From positions 1 through 64,000 of the forward strand of contig JADGFA010000004.1 in the NCBI GenBank assembly GCA_016744065.1: DNA of 64,000 nucleotides. The letters are read 5' to 3'. Every line of letters starts with the position of its first letter. Within the stretch, counting starts at the first letter, position 1. Below, in pieces: positions 10,701-20,323 of this stretch. The DNA is from Gammaproteobacteria bacterium. Lineage in GTDB: Bacteria; Pseudomonadota; Gammaproteobacteria; SZUA-229. The notes under the pieces were generated by a model. It was given only the letters and a program-made list of their open reading frames with translations. It ran no database searches and was not told the origin of the DNA. The position numbers and the translations under genes are program-made.

Positions 10701-10713
10701 TTTCTAAAATCAT
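7705..10713 (-). CDS. Multidomain glycosyltransferase: RgpF-like, RgpF, WbsX
   Basis: This 1002-residue cytoplasmic protein appears to join three units. Residues about 25-270 resemble the rhamnan synthesis protein F family (DNVGLDFGGW near 83-92, then a VNDSIYGPF motif). Residues about 400-640 are a second, more typical RgpF domain (HGRDVYPFLK near 468, then KIHSKQS). Residues about 655-1000 are a WbsX-type domain (LAFYLPQYH, WWGKGFTEWRNV, FINAWNEWAEGTYLEPD near the end). RgpF is linked to rhamnose-polymer synthesis and WbsX to O-antigen assembly, which fits the linked rml genes. It follows a CmcI-like methyltransferase gene. An internal ATG at 10686 is an alternative start; the first ATG has an AGAGAAAG sequence upstream. 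Confidence 0.85.
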   Translation of the reverse strand: MILERSNSDMKVVFGDFSSFINSNVCLYSHFDYENSVDEYVFLALEEFNKCGYKIVFISTCIKLSELEIEKLSKICHSVILRDNVGLDFGGWANVLNTYPGILNADNLTLVNDSIYGPFSDLALFIEGMNKKGYDFWGVTESYQIKPHIQSFYINYTKKILQSELFRSFWQSYKNLDNKQKIIESYEITLTGTLKEAGFTYGTGFGRSNCLESIPGITIINPTHHLWYEIIDKYKVPFVKVELLRDNPFDIDLSLVQKTISDSGYDYNIIFSHIDRVRKYYTKAIVSASANQAIKKASIKSKLYMKSSNTKQNRFDLDLSNSERKLSIILHAFKMIFLKPVSFLQILKRSIITALKCFKKDVVSSYQGIRLGGDLINTLYEYRNIRLQKLKTAYSEADCFPMRQVKVNNKYAVVCHVYYVEVYAELLEAIKRVPSADVYISLVEGKSESLLDIIKNDFPDSYIHVFKNHGRDVYPFLKFIQSGVLYKYDAVLKIHSKQSKNDRSSYDFDGESWRKNVLNELVPISGIDAILEKFVASKKVGVICHNDYIYDDEHMGSNEVYLKMLCNSLGLDFNRDEFEFPAGTMFWIKPWLLRHLDALELTANDFDPEPLALDGTMAHALERFIGVVAIKAGYSISSMNKVIFNETKNNSKVDVLAFYLPQYHSIKENDAWWGKGFTEWRNVGKARPMFKTHYQPRIPEELGYYDLKMSEVQERQAEMANEHGLAAFAFYQYWFSGKKLLSSPIDDFMNNENIDLKFLVCWANENWTRSWDGLNKDILLEQQYENGWEEEYVRDVLPYFQSAKYYTRNGRPVLLIYNVSAIPNCKSSMYKMREVFRELGVGEIEIIAVWFYGVVNDSEIYGVDGFSEFPPHRLNFIGVRNNILPELDDDFQGNVYSYESVANARVEQIKSGKTTDISLGVMCGWDNTARRQFKSDVFHGSTPATFRKWLDTAYQHSLDKSTSNNKQMLFINAWNEWAEGTYLEPDMRYGAGYLEAVKSVIK

Positions 10714-10823
10714 TCTTTCTCTGCACTTTTTTAGTAGTCAATATACCCATAAACCAAACAACATAAATAGCAGGTTTACACCATTTTTCAGACAACAAGC
10801 TGTGACTTACAATATAAATAAAT

Positions 10824-11825
10824 CTAGGTTTTATTTAAAAAAAAGCCATACAGGGTATAAATAATTTTTTTTACATATCTCAAGGGCAGCGTCATCTTCC
10901 AGCTCAAAGATTCCTTATATCCTAAGATTATTAGCCTTAAATCATCTATCTCTAAATAAGCTTGTTTTAAATTTTCTTTATATTCTTCTATTTCACTCAA
11001 TTTTTTAATTATATTTTCTTCAATTGGCATTATTGTTAATGCATTGCTTTTTCCGGATTGATTAGGTACAAAATAACATTCATCACTCAAGTCATGATGC
11101 CCCTTAACAACATCTTCAATATTACCTGCAGCAATTCGTACACCAAGAACATTATTTTCAGGTTTTAATTTTTTAATTACACACATAGAATTAATGAATT
11201 CAACAGAGTGGATCTTAGAAAGATCTTCATCCGTTATTCTACAGTTGTATTTTTTTGAAAATCCATCTAATAACTCTCTACGTTCTTTATTTAGTCCAAA
11301 ATGCTCATAATTTACAATATCTGCAAGTCTCTTAAAAAATGCTATTGATGAATAAGGATCATAAATACCACCTTCAAATTCAAACCAATAACTACAATGA
11401 AGGTCTTCTGCTATGAACACACCACCATCATTTATAACTGGAAAATAGGCCATAAACGCTTTAACAATGTCACTTGATCTATGTGAGCCATCATCTATTA
11501 CAATGTCAAATTTATCTGACTGCTCAAGTACTTTGCATTTTGTTTCAGAATCACCCGCATCACCTATAATAATTGTGACTCTTTCATCCTCATAGGACAA
11601 TTTACCGCAATCTGTATTTATATCACAACCAACAAGATTTACTGCTTGCTCAAAATATGTAGACCAAATTTCAATAGAACCTCCATTTTGAACACCAATT
11701 TCCAGTAAATTAATTTTTTCGTTCTTATAGGAATAAAATATTCTGTCATATTCAGGAATGTAAATAGACCATTTATCTGAGAGCTTATTTTGATGACTAC
11801 TATAAATATCTTTAAGTGAACCCAC
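10824..11825 (-). CDS. Class I SAM-dependent methyltransferase (CmcI/MycE-like fold)
   Basis: This 333-residue protein has a SAM-binding motif LLEIGVQNGGS near residues 35-45, a second-strand motif VGCDIN, and VIDDGSHRSSD followed by GGVFIAEDLH. These resemble the cephalosporin-hydroxylase/macrocin-O-methyltransferase-like group that often acts on sugars. Residues about 272-300 look like a short coiled coil. The C-terminal 35 residues are basic and hydrophobic and could touch the membrane. The start is GTG, with GGAAG upstream overlapping the end of wzt. Placed after the exporter genes, it could methylate or cap the glycan; this is inference. Confidence 0.75.
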   Translation of the reverse strand: MGSLKDIYSSHQNKLSDKWSIYIPEYDRIFYSYKNEKINLLEIGVQNGGSIEIWSTYFEQAVNLVGCDINTDCGKLSYEDERVTIIIGDAGDSETKCKVLEQSDKFDIVIDDGSHRSSDIVKAFMAYFPVINDGGVFIAEDLHCSYWFEFEGGIYDPYSSIAFFKRLADIVNYEHFGLNKERRELLDGFSKKYNCRITDEDLSKIHSVEFINSMCVIKKLKPENNVLGVRIAAGNIEDVVKGHHDLSDECYFVPNQSGKSNALTIMPIEENIIKKLSEIEEYKENLKQAYLEIDDLRLIILGYKESLSWKMTLPLRYVKKIIYTLYGFFLNKT

Positions 11826-11829
11826 GACT

Positions 11830-13146
11830 TTAATACTTCCTTAAATCAATTTCTTCAAATGGGATCCCCATTAAACCCCATCTCACTTTACTAGACACTA
11901 CATTAATGATTAACGCATCATGTATATAGTGATGCTGAATATTGTTATATAAATCACCATTCGCCACTGAAACCATTATCGAATACTGACCATTAGGCAA
12001 CATTGGCATTTTAAAAATAAATCTTGCCTCAAAAATCTCATCTGCGCCTATCGACACAGGGTTTAATTTTGTTCTAGGCAATGTGTTTTCACCAAATAAA
12101 TCTTGCCCTAACTTGTCCTTAACAATAAACCCTATTATTGGTTCATCTAAACCTTTTATTGCTTTCGCACGAACAATCATGCGAACCTTTTCTCCACCAC
12201 CGTATACCTTCGTTGAGGCCTCACCCACTTTCTCCAAAACAACTTCTGTTATTTCTGCTGAACCAGACTCCCATCCTGATGCCATTTGTAAATTATTTTC
12301 AACTGTTATCACTGATTCATAATTTACAACTGACTCTATATCACTGTCATCAGAATCATTAACATCTAATGACGACTCTTTTGATGTTAATGAAACGTCT
12401 GTTCCATACACTTCCTGCAATGAGCTCTCAAGATATTCCTGAGCAATCTGCTTTGAAATACCCTTTTTCCTAATTCTACCATTGTCAAGCCATACAGCCG
12501 TTTCACATAAGTTCATAACTGAAGCCATATCATGACTTACAAACAATAATGTACCCTTACGCTGAAAATCACGTATAAATCGCATGCACTTTTGAACAAA
12601 TACTGCATCACCAACTGCTAGCGCTTCATCAATTACTAGAATATCTGCATCTACGTGAGCGATCACTGCAAAGGCTAAACGAATATACATACCACTTGAA
12701 TATATCTTTACAGGTTGATTTATAAACTCACCAATACCTGCAAACTCAACAATATCTTCATATCTTTTTTCTATTTCTTCTTTACTCAAACCTAGTATAG
12801 TTGCTGACATAAAAACATTTTCTTTGCCAGTAAACTCTGGATTAAAGCCAGCACCTAATTCTAATAAAGCTGCAACTCTTCCTTGTATTTTAATTTCACC
12901 AGATGTTGGCGTAAGCGTTCCACAAACCATCTGTAATAATGTTGATTTACCCGCACCATTACAACCAACAATTCCAACTGTTTCACCCTTTCTTACATCA
13001 AATGAAATTTCATTAAGCGCTTTATATTCTTTATAAAATTGTTTTTTCCCACCCCACACAGATTGCTTTAATCTATCAATAGGCTTATCGTAAATTTGAA
13101 ATATTTTAGCTATTTCATTTATTTTAATAGCGATATCAGACGACAT
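11830..13146 (-). CDS. wzt: O-antigen/polysaccharide ABC exporter ATP-binding protein
   Basis: The N-terminal half is an ABC ATPase with Walker A GCNGAGKST near residues 61-69, a signature YSSGM and a Walker B VIDEALAVGD. About 60 low-complexity acidic residues link it to a C-terminal beta-rich Wzt_C domain (from about residue 290), which in known systems recognises the modified end of the exported glycan. The true start is probably the ATG at 13146 rather than the TTG two codons earlier. It overlaps the wzm stop and has AAGGG upstream. A Wzt_C domain implies that chain length is set by a terminal modification. The two methyltransferases in this operon are candidates for making that cap. Confidence 0.93.
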   Translation of the reverse strand: MSSDIAIKINEIAKIFQIYDKPIDRLKQSVWGGKKQFYKEYKALNEISFDVRKGETVGIVGCNGAGKSTLLQMVCGTLTPTSGEIKIQGRVAALLELGAGFNPEFTGKENVFMSATILGLSKEEIEKRYEDIVEFAGIGEFINQPVKIYSSGMYIRLAFAVIAHVDADILVIDEALAVGDAVFVQKCMRFIRDFQRKGTLLFVSHDMASVMNLCETAVWLDNGRIRKKGISKQIAQEYLESSLQEVYGTDVSLTSKESSLDVNDSDDSDIESVVNYESVITVENNLQMASGWESGSAEITEVVLEKVGEASTKVYGGGEKVRMIVRAKAIKGLDEPIIGFIVKDKLGQDLFGENTLPRTKLNPVSIGADEIFEARFIFKMPMLPNGQYSIMVSVANGDLYNNIQHHYIHDALIINVVSSKVRWGLMGIPFEEIDLRKY

Positions 13147-13963
13147 CAGCAAAACCCTTACGTGTTTTCTGAAACCAGATGAACCCTAACCACATTGTTA
13201 TCACACTCACAGAAAATGCAATAATGAGCCCTGACCAGTTTGGCATATGTCCCCACATTAAAACATCTCGAGATTGTTCAATTACAAATGTAAGTGGATT
13301 CAAATAAATGATTGTCTGATAAGGTTCGGGCAGGCGTGATGCAGGGTAAAATATAGGTGACAAGAAAAGTAAAATAGTTGTTAAAACAGATGTCATTTGC
13401 CCTATATCTCTGATATACACACCTAACGAAGCGATCATCCAAGAAACACCTAATGAAAATAGTATTAGTGGAATAAACACTAACGGTAAAAACACTATAG
13501 TCCATTGGACCGTTTGATTAACAACTACATAAAATAAACCCCATACCACCAGGCTAATAAATGTATGAAATAGTATTGAACCCATAACCACCCAAGGTAA
13601 TACCTCAAGCGGAAAGACAACTTTTTTAATATAGCTTACGTTTCTTAGCATCAAAGTTGGTGAATTATTCATACTTTCCGCTAACACACTGTGTACTATC
13701 ATGCCAATAAAAAGAACCAGCGCAAATTCAGTTTTACTATTCGAACCGACTCCCCATTTAGCATTAAATACTACGCTAAATACCACAGTATAAACCGCCA
13801 ACATAATAAGCGGATTAAAAAAAGACCAGGCAATTCCTAACATTGAACCACGGTAACGCCCGATCACTTCACGTTTAGTCATTTGATAAATCAAACCACG
13901 ATTGCGTATAAAGCTAATTAATATTTCAGTTATTGCAACACTATGCTGCTTACTAGCATTCAT
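13136..13963 (-). CDS. wzm: O-antigen/polysaccharide ABC exporter permease
   Basis: This is a six-helix ABC-2 type permease of about 275 residues. The typical cytoplasmic motif TKREVIGRYRGSMLGIAW is followed by FFNPL, and the C-terminus has the FYPASRLPE segment seen in Wzm/TagG proteins. It forms the membrane channel that moves undecaprenyl-diphosphate-linked glycan to the periplasm together with Wzt. The ATG at 13963 is preferred over an upstream codon because a perfect GGAGG sits seven bases before it. That ATG overlaps the rmlD stop (ATGA), giving translational coupling. Confidence 0.92.
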   Translation of the reverse strand: MNASKQHSVAITEILISFIRNRGLIYQMTKREVIGRYRGSMLGIAWSFFNPLIMLAVYTVVFSVVFNAKWGVGSNSKTEFALVLFIGMIVHSVLAESMNNSPTLMLRNVSYIKKVVFPLEVLPWVVMGSILFHTFISLVVWGLFYVVVNQTVQWTIVFLPLVFIPLILFSLGVSWMIASLGVYIRDIGQMTSVLTTILLFLSPIFYPASRLPEPYQTIIYLNPLTFVIEQSRDVLMWGHMPNWSGLIIAFSVSVITMWLGFIWFQKTRKGFADVV

Positions 13964-14847
13964 TTTAATTCCTCCACACACAAAGACAGAACATCTTTCC
14001 AGTCTGGAACTTTAAGAGCATACGTCATTTCCAGTTTATCCAGCACTAAGCGAGAGTTTATTGGTCGCTTAGCTGGCGTTGGGTACTCTTTCGTAATAAT
14101 AGCATTTAATGATTTTAACTTTATTTTTATATCTGTTTTTTCTTTTACTAAGCTAATAATTTCTTCAGTAAAACCATACCAGCTAGTATAGTTAGACGAA
14201 GTTAGATGGAAGACTTGAGACGTGAAAGTTGCTGACTTTTTTTCTTTTATTGCCGAATTAATACAAAGTGATGTTATTTCTGCAATAAGCCTTGCTGATG
14301 TGGGAGAACCAATTTGATCAGAAACTATTCCCAATTCCTCTTTTTCACTGATCAGTTTCAATATTGACAACAGAAAATTATGCCCCCGAGAAGCATATAC
14401 CCACGACGTCCTGAAGATTAAATAATCACAACCAGAAGATGCTATTGCCTGCTCACCAGCCAGTTTTGTCTGCCCATAAACATTTATAGGGCACGGTTTA
14501 TCTGTTTCATTATATGGGCTGTCTTTACTACCATCGAATACGTAATCCGTGGAATAATGAATTAACAACGCATTTAATTTTAATGCCTCTTGCGCTAATA
14601 CGGCAGGAGCTTTCGCATTAATTATTTCTGCTAATCCAGCTTCACTTTCTGCTTTATCAACTGCTGTATAAGCAACCGCATTAACAATCACATCTGGCTT
14701 AACCTGAGCCACAATTTCACGTAACTCTTTTAACTTTGAAAAATCAGCCTGCGTTCTATCAAGTGCAATAATTTCACCCAGCGCTATCAACGAGCGATTT
14801 AACTCCCAACCGACCTGTCCATTTTTACCTAATAATAAAACTTTCAT
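13960..14847 (-). CDS. rmlD: dTDP-4-dehydrorhamnose reductase
   Basis: A 295-residue extended SDR that makes the last step to dTDP-L-rhamnose, reducing the 4-keto group with NADPH. It has the RmlD-type N-terminal glycine motif GKNGQVGWEL, the STDYVFDG motif and the YGQTKLAGE motif with the catalytic Tyr and Lys. It is fourth in rmlBACD and overlaps rmlC by four bases and wzm by four. Length is normal for the family. Confidence 0.95.
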   Translation of the reverse strand: MKVLLLGKNGQVGWELNRSLIALGEIIALDRTQADFSKLKELREIVAQVKPDVIVNAVAYTAVDKAESEAGLAEIINAKAPAVLAQEALKLNALLIHYSTDYVFDGSKDSPYNETDKPCPINVYGQTKLAGEQAIASSGCDYLIFRTSWVYASRGHNFLLSILKLISEKEELGIVSDQIGSPTSARLIAEITSLCINSAIKEKKSATFTSQVFHLTSSNYTSWYGFTEEIISLVKEKTDIKIKLKSLNAIITKEYPTPAKRPINSRLVLDKLEMTYALKVPDWKDVLSLCVEELK

Positions 14848-15401
14848 TCAAACACATCAGAATCTTTAAAAGCAGTTCCATTTGAATCTTTTTCAGAAAC
14901 TAAAGGATTTTCTGCACACTGCCAATCTATTGCTAAATCTGCATCGTCCCAATGAATACAACGCTCATATTCTGGCGCATAATAATCAGTGGTTTTATAT
15001 AAAAATTCAGCTAGCTCAGATAACACGACAAAACCATGCGCAAAACCAGCAGGCACCCAGAACTGGCGTTTATTTTCAGCAGATAAATGAGTACCCACCC
15101 ATTGACCAAATGTAGCTGAAGCTTTCCGTAAATCAACAGCTACATCGTATACTTCACCACAGGTAACTCGTACCAGCTTGCCCTGCGGTTGCTTTATTTG
15201 ATAATGTAGACCGCGTAAAACGCCTTTTGATGATTTTGAATGATTATCTTGAACAAACTCAACTTTACTTACTGCTGTTTTGTCGACAGCCTCGTCAAAT
15301 TCTTTTTTATTAAAACTTTCGAAAAAGAACCCCCGCTCATCTCCAAACGATTTAGGTTCTATAATTAATACGTCTGGAATTTTAGTTGCTGTAACTTTCA
15401 T
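14844..15401 (-). CDS. rmlC: dTDP-4-dehydrorhamnose 3,5-epimerase
   Basis: A 185-residue cupin-fold epimerase acting on dTDP-4-keto-6-deoxyglucose at C3 and C5. The GDERGFFFESFN segment, the RGLHYQ motif with the catalytic His, and the FWVPAGFAHGF motif are all present. It starts at the position where rmlA ends and overlaps rmlD by four bases. Nothing unusual is seen. Confidence 0.95.
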   Translation of the reverse strand: MKVTATKIPDVLIIEPKSFGDERGFFFESFNKKEFDEAVDKTAVSKVEFVQDNHSKSSKGVLRGLHYQIKQPQGKLVRVTCGEVYDVAVDLRKASATFGQWVGTHLSAENKRQFWVPAGFAHGFVVLSELAEFLYKTTDYYAPEYERCIHWDDADLAIDWQCAENPLVSEKDSNGTAFKDSDVFE

Positions 15402-16288
15402 TAACCTAATAGGCCCTCTTCAGCTCTACGCAATAAGTATCGACCATACTGATTTTTCTTTAATGGCTGAGCCAATTCAATTAATCTATCTTTATTTATG
15501 TAACCCATTTCATATGCAATCTCTTCTATACATGCAACTTTTAGGCCCTGCCTGTTTTCTATTGTTTGTATAAAATTCGACGCTTCTAATAAGCTTTCAT
15601 GGGTACCTGTATCTAACCATGCATAACCACGGCCCATCAGCTCAACTTTCAAGTTACCTTGCTCAAGATACTTTTGATTAACTGTCGTAATTTCCAGTTC
15701 ACCCCGATCCGATGGTTTAATTGTTTTAGCTATGTCAACAACACTGTTCGGATAAAAATACAGCCCGACAACTGCATGGTTGCTTTTAGGTGCTTCAGGT
15801 TTTTCTTCCAGACTTAATACATTTCCATTTTCATCAAACTCAGCCACACCATATCTCTCTGGGTCTTTTACATAATACCCAAATACAGTGGCTTTATTTT
15901 CTTTTTCAACATTAGTAATTGAGCTAGCTAACATGTGAGTTAAACCATGCCCATAAAAAATATTGTCGCCTAGCACAAGACAAACATCATCATCACCAAT
16001 AAAGTCCTCACCTAAAATAAATGCTTGCGCCAATCCATCTGGTGAAGGTTGCTCAATATAGGTAAACTTCATTCCTATATTTTCCCCGTTGCCTAATAAG
16101 TTTTTAAATTGCGGCAGATCATGAGGTGTAGATATAATTAAAACCTCAGTAATTCCTGCGAGCATTAAAACTGACAATGGGTAATAAATCATCGGCTTAT
16201 CATAAATTGGCGTTAACTGTTTACTTACACCTTGCGTTATCGGATAAAGGCGCGTTCCTGAGCCACCTGCTAAAATAATACCTTTCAT
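15401..16288 (-). CDS. rmlA: Glucose-1-phosphate thymidylyltransferase
   Basis: A 295-residue nucleotidyltransferase that joins dTTP and glucose-1-phosphate. The signature [11 protein letters not shown] is at residues 8-18, followed by [17 protein letters not shown] and EITTVNQ motifs typical of RmlA. It begins three bases after the rmlB stop and ends overlapping the rmlC start, so it is part of one operon. Length and motifs are normal. Confidence 0.96.
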   Translation of the reverse strand: MKGIILAGGSGTRLYPITQGVSKQLTPIYDKPMIYYPLSVLMLAGITEVLIISTPHDLPQFKNLLGNGENIGMKFTYIEQPSPDGLAQAFILGEDFIGDDDVCLVLGDNIFYGHGLTHMLASSITNVEKENKATVFGYYVKDPERYGVAEFDENGNVLSLEEKPEAPKSNHAVVGLYFYPNSVVDIAKTIKPSDRGELEITTVNQKYLEQGNLKVELMGRGYAWLDTGTHESLLEASNFIQTIENRQGLKVACIEEIAYEMGYINKDRLIELAQPLKKNQYGRYLLRRAEEGLLG

Positions 16289-16291
16289 ATT

Positions 16292-17350
16292 TTATTTTTC
16301 ACCTGCACCCAGCCTTTCTCTTTTATAACTTCCATCTTGAACATGCTGACACCATTCGGAATTATCCAGATACCACTTGATCGTTTTCTCCATACCGCTT
16401 TCAAACGATTCATCTGGCGTCCATCCTAGTTCTTTTGCTATTTTATTCGCATCAATAGCGTACCTTACATCATGTCCGGGCCTGTCAGTAACATATGTAA
16501 TTAACTGCTCATGTGGAATGTATTTTGATTCCGGTACTGATTTATCTAACAATGCACAAATTGTCTTAACAACTTCAAGGTTAGTTTTTTCATTATGTCC
16601 GCCGATGTTATATGTTTCACCGTTTTTTCCCGTTTCTAAAACCAGGCGAAGCGCTCTTGCGTGATCATCAACATATAACCAGTCACGTATCTGATCACCC
16701 TTACCGTAAATAGGTAATGCCTTGCCTTCGAGTGCATTTAAAGTTACCAGAGGAATTAATTTTTCTGGAAATTGATAAGGTCCATAATTATTTGAACAGT
16801 TAGTAATGACTATAGGAAACCCATACGTCCTATTCCATGCCCGCACCAAATGGTCTGATGAAGCTTTACTCGCTGAATAAGGAGAGCTGGGCTCATAGGC
16901 CATTTCTTCGGTAAACAGCCCCGTTTCACCTAGATCACCATATACTTCATCTGTAGAGACATGATGGAAACGAAAAATCTCTTTACGCTCTGCTGTTAAA
17001 TTTTCCCAGTAAGATCTGGCAACATCTAAAAGATTAAAGGTACCCACTATGTTGGTTTGAATGAAATCAGCAGGGCCATCGATAGATCGATCAACATGTG
17101 ATTCGGCGGCTAAGTGCATAATGGCATCTGGCTGATATTGTTCGAATACTCGCCTGACTTCATCAATATTTCTAATATCTACATGTTCAAACAAATATCT
17201 AGAACTGCCTGCAACAGATTGTAGCGATTCAAGATTACCCGCATAAGTCAATGCATCTAGATTAACAACTTCATGATCTGTATCTTGAATATACTGGCGT
17301 ATAACAGCAGAGCCTATAAAGCCTGCCCCACCTGTTACTATAATTTTCAA
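16292..17350 (-). CDS. rmlB: dTDP-glucose 4,6-dehydratase
   Basis: A 352-residue extended SDR with the NAD motif GGAGFIGS at 7-14, [18 protein letters not shown] and the catalytic YSASK. It converts dTDP-glucose to the 4-keto-6-deoxy sugar. The start codon is TTG at 17350, with AGGA eight bases upstream; no ATG is available that keeps the Rossmann motif. It is the first gene of the polysaccharide operon, which is read away from the tRNA-Ala gene. No JUMPStart-like element was seen upstream. Confidence 0.95.
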   Translation of the reverse strand: MKIIVTGGAGFIGSAVIRQYIQDTDHEVVNLDALTYAGNLESLQSVAGSSRYLFEHVDIRNIDEVRRVFEQYQPDAIMHLAAESHVDRSIDGPADFIQTNIVGTFNLLDVARSYWENLTAERKEIFRFHHVSTDEVYGDLGETGLFTEEMAYEPSSPYSASKASSDHLVRAWNRTYGFPIVITNCSNNYGPYQFPEKLIPLVTLNALEGKALPIYGKGDQIRDWLYVDDHARALRLVLETGKNGETYNIGGHNEKTNLEVVKTICALLDKSVPESKYIPHEQLITYVTDRPGHDVRYAIDANKIAKELGWTPDESFESGMEKTIKWYLDNSEWCQHVQDGSYKRERLGAGEK

Positions 17351-17399
17351 AGTTGTATCCTGAAATACCCGTAGTGATTTTTCAATACAGACAAGAATC

Positions 17400-17475
17400 T
17401 GGTGGAGCTAGGCGGGATCGAACCGCCGACCTCAACACTGCCAGTGTTGCGCTCTCCCAGCTGAGCTATAGCCCC
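17400..17475 (-). tRNA. tRNA-Ala (anticodon GGC)
   Basis: Read on the minus strand, the 76 bases fold as a complete cloverleaf. A GGGGCTA acceptor strand pairs with TAGCTCC (one G-U). The D arm is GCTC/GAGC. The anticodon loop CTGGCAG gives GGC, and the T loop is GTTCGATCC. The CCA end is encoded. It sits upstream of rmlB and could be read with it or alone. Confidence 0.96.
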
Positions 17476-17637
17476 AAATTAGGTTGCGAATTTTATGGGA
17501 AAAAGACTTTGGAGTCAAAGATTTAAAGGCATTGTTAGATCTAAATCACTAGTCAAAAGCTTATTTACAACAAGAAGATTCAAACTTCATAACTCAGGTA
17601 GTCAATATTGATAGACTCGATAAATAAGCCCTATGCT

Positions 17638-17665
17638 TATGACTCTATAAATATGACTCTATAAA
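17638..17665. repeat. Perfect 14-bp tandem duplication at the end of gltX
   Basis: The 14-base unit TATGACTCTATAAA occurs twice without a gap. The gltX stop codon lies in the copy at 17638-17651, and the other copy encodes the last few residues. It looks like a recent slippage duplication that slightly changed the C-terminus. Confidence 0.85.
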
Positions 17666-19045
17666 CTCTATCGCTTTTTCTAACCTTATAAGCGTTTGTT
17701 GTTTACCCAACAACTCCAACGTGATGTCTATTGAAGGCGACCTACCATGCCCGGTTACCGCCAGGCGCAATGGCTGGCCAACTTTACCAAAACCTATTTC
17801 TAATTTTTCCACTGTGTTTTCTAATACCTGATGAATCGCTTCTGCACTCCAGTCATCTAACGCTTCATACGAATCTTTCAGGCTTTGTAATACTTCAGCT
17901 GCCGCAGGTTTAAACTGCTTTTTAGCCTGTTTTGCATTGTATTCGGTTATATCTTCGTAGAAATAGCGTATATCTTCCACTAACTCCACTAAAGTTGAGC
18001 AGCGCTCCTGGTATACTTTCATTACCTCCACCAGGTTCGGGCCATCTGTGATATCCAGATTTGCCTGCTTAATATAAAACTGCAATTCTTTTGCGAGCTG
18101 CACGGGTGTCATTTGCTTCATGTAATGCTGGTTAAGCCATTGCAACTTCTCAATACTCAGACTGGATGATGACTTATTAATATCATCAATATCAAATTTT
18201 TCGATCATTTCCTCAGGACTGAAAATTTCCTGATCCCCATGTGACCAACCCAGGCGCACCAGATAGTTAATAACCGCTTCCTTCAGATAACCATCATCTC
18301 GGTATTGCATCACACTTACCGCATCTCTGCGTTTGGAAAGTTTTTTGCCATCTGTACCATTAATCATGGGTACATGGGCGTATTCTGGGATATGAGCATT
18401 CAGTGCTTTTAATATATTGATCTGTCGCGGGGTATTATTTAAGTGATCATCACCTCGAATAACATGGCTTATTTTCATATCCCAGTCATCAACTACAACC
18501 GTCAGGTTATAGGTAGGGTTACCATCTGAGCGCTCGATAATCAGATCATCTATCTCCTGGTTACTAACAATCACTTTCCCGCGTACATGGTCCGTTATTT
18601 CAACGTCACCCTCTAATGGGTTTTTAAAACGAACAACCGTATCTTCCGCTTCAGCCAGACCTTTATCACGACAGCAGCCATCGTATTTTGGCTTTTGTTT
18701 ATTCGCCATCTGCTCTTCTCGCATTTTATCCAGTCGTTCTCTGGAGCAATTGCAGTAGTAGGCATTATCTTCATTAAGCAAAGTTTTAATAACTTCCTTA
18801 TATCGATCATAACGATCAGTCTGATAGACAGGGCCTTCATCGTGGCTCAAACCCAACCAGTTCATACCTTCCAGAATAGCATCTACCGCTTCCTGAGTAG
18901 ATCGCTCACGGTCTGTGTCTTCAATTCGCAGAACAAATTCACCACCCATCTTTTTTGCATAGAGCCATGAGAACAGCGCTGTTCTGGCACCGCCTATGTG
19001 AAGGTACCCTGTTGGGCTGGGGGCGAATCGGGTACGAATTTTCAT
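17645..19045 (-). CDS. gltX: Glutamyl-tRNA synthetase
   Basis: A 466-residue class I synthetase charging tRNA-Glu. The HIGH-type motif is HIGG at residues 16-19, followed by ARTALF, and the KMSKS-type motif is KLSKR near residue 240. Cys98, Cys100 and Cys124/125 mark the zinc-binding insert. Length is that of the discriminating bacterial enzyme. The C-terminus runs into a 14-base tandem duplication. The gene stands alone, divergent from queG. Confidence 0.96.
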   Translation of the reverse strand: MKIRTRFAPSPTGYLHIGGARTALFSWLYAKKMGGEFVLRIEDTDRERSTQEAVDAILEGMNWLGLSHDEGPVYQTDRYDRYKEVIKTLLNEDNAYYCNCSRERLDKMREEQMANKQKPKYDGCCRDKGLAEAEDTVVRFKNPLEGDVEITDHVRGKVIVSNQEIDDLIIERSDGNPTYNLTVVVDDWDMKISHVIRGDDHLNNTPRQINILKALNAHIPEYAHVPMINGTDGKKLSKRRDAVSVMQYRDDGYLKEAVINYLVRLGWSHGDQEIFSPEEMIEKFDIDDINKSSSSLSIEKLQWLNQHYMKQMTPVQLAKELQFYIKQANLDITDGPNLVEVMKVYQERCSTLVELVEDIRYFYEDITEYNAKQAKKQFKPAAAEVLQSLKDSYEALDDWSAEAIHQVLENTVEKLEIGFGKVGQPLRLAVTGHGRSPSIDITLELLGKQQTLIRLEKAIEFIESYL

Positions 19046-19240
19046 GTTTTATATGCCTGCTTAAAGTAAAGATCCTTCACATATGTTCAGGATGACGGTG
19101 TAAGGCGCGTATATGACCAAAAAACGCTAAAATTATCAACTGAATTGTTATAGCATACCGTTAATATTTATATGTAGTCGATAATCTAGATCCCTCCAAC
19201 CTGCTCCCTCTCATTAAAAGAGAGCTTTTTATTAATCATT

Positions 19241-20323
19241 ATGAACCAGCTAACATTGAAAACGCTTCCAGAACAGTTTCTAACTAATATTGAGCAATGG
19301 GCGACTGAATTTGGCTTTTCTCAGCTTGCCGTTACCAATATTGACCTTTCACAGCATGAGGCCCACCTTCAGGAATGGCTAAACAACCACTATCAGGGTG
19401 AAATGGGCTATATGTCTAAACATGGCACTAAACGCAGCCGACCTGATGAGCTTGAACCAGGTACATTACGAGTTATTTCTGTACGGATGGACTACTTCCC
19501 ACCTGAATCTGTGTCTATACAAAAAGTACTAAACAATAGAAACCTGGGGCTCATCTCACGCTATGCCACTGGACGCGATTACCATAAATTAATTCGTAAG
19601 CGCTTACAGAAACTGGTAGATAAAATGCAAAAAGAAGTAGGTGGTTTTGGATATCGGGTATTTACCGATAGCGCACCAGTCCTGGAAAAAGCACTCGCTG
19701 AAAATGCAGGTCTGGGCTGGATGGGCAAGCACACCAATCTTATTAATCGTTCAGCGGGTTCCTGGTTTTTTCTAGGCGAGATTTATACTGATCTTCCCTT
19801 GCCTGTTAATAAAAACATTCCTGAAAACCACTGCGGTACCTGCTCCGCCTGTATCGATATCTGTCCCACCAGAGCCATTATAGCCCCCTATAAGCTAGAT
19901 GCCCGCCGCTGCATTTCTTATTTAACAATTGAATTAAAAACAGCTATTCCCATAGAGTTTCGTAAAGCAATTGGTAATCATATTTATGGCTGTGATGACT
20001 GCCAGCTAGTTTGTCCCTGGAATCGTTTTTCTAAAGCCAGTGATGAAAAAGACTTTGAAGTTCGCCATGGCCTGGATGCTCCACAACTACTGGATTTATT
20101 TGCCTGGACAGAAGACGAGTTTCTTAAAAAAATGCAGGGCTCACCTATTCGACGAATAGGGCATATGCAATGGCTGAGAAATATTGCCATAGCTCTGGGC
20201 AATGCACCTTATTCAACCGCGATTATTCAAGCACTAGAAAACCGGCGAGCAGATGTTAATGAGATGGTAACAGAGCATATTGACTGGGCACTTAAGGAAA
20301 TAGCCATAAACCATAAACCATAA
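19241..20323 (+). CDS. queG: Epoxyqueuosine reductase
   Basis: A 360-residue cobalamin- and iron-sulfur-dependent enzyme that performs the last step of queuosine synthesis in tRNA. Two ferredoxin-like clusters are visible: CGTCSACIDICP beginning at Cys198 and GCDDCQLVCPW around Cys251. The N-terminal part has the YHKLIRKRL and DSAPVLEKALAENAGLGWMGK-type segments of QueG. The C-terminus ends inside four copies of a CCATAAA repeat, so its last residues are set by the repeat phase. It is divergent from gltX. Confidence 0.95.
   Translation: MNQLTLKTLPEQFLTNIEQWATEFGFSQLAVTNIDLSQHEAHLQEWLNNHYQGEMGYMSKHGTKRSRPDELEPGTLRVISVRMDYFPPESVSIQKVLNNRNLGLISRYATGRDYHKLIRKRLQKLVDKMQKEVGGFGYRVFTDSAPVLEKALAENAGLGWMGKHTNLINRSAGSWFFLGEIYTDLPLPVNKNIPENHCGTCSACIDICPTRAIIAPYKLDARRCISYLTIELKTAIPIEFRKAIGNHIYGCDDCQLVCPWNRFSKASDEKDFEVRHGLDAPQLLDLFAWTEDEFLKKMQGSPIRRIGHMQWLRNIAIALGNAPYSTAIIQALENRRADVNEMVTEHIDWALKEIAINHKP

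Noticed and set aside
17338-17400. JUMPStart/ops element before rmlB
   Set aside because: No GGCGGTAGCGT-like sequence is present in the short leader.
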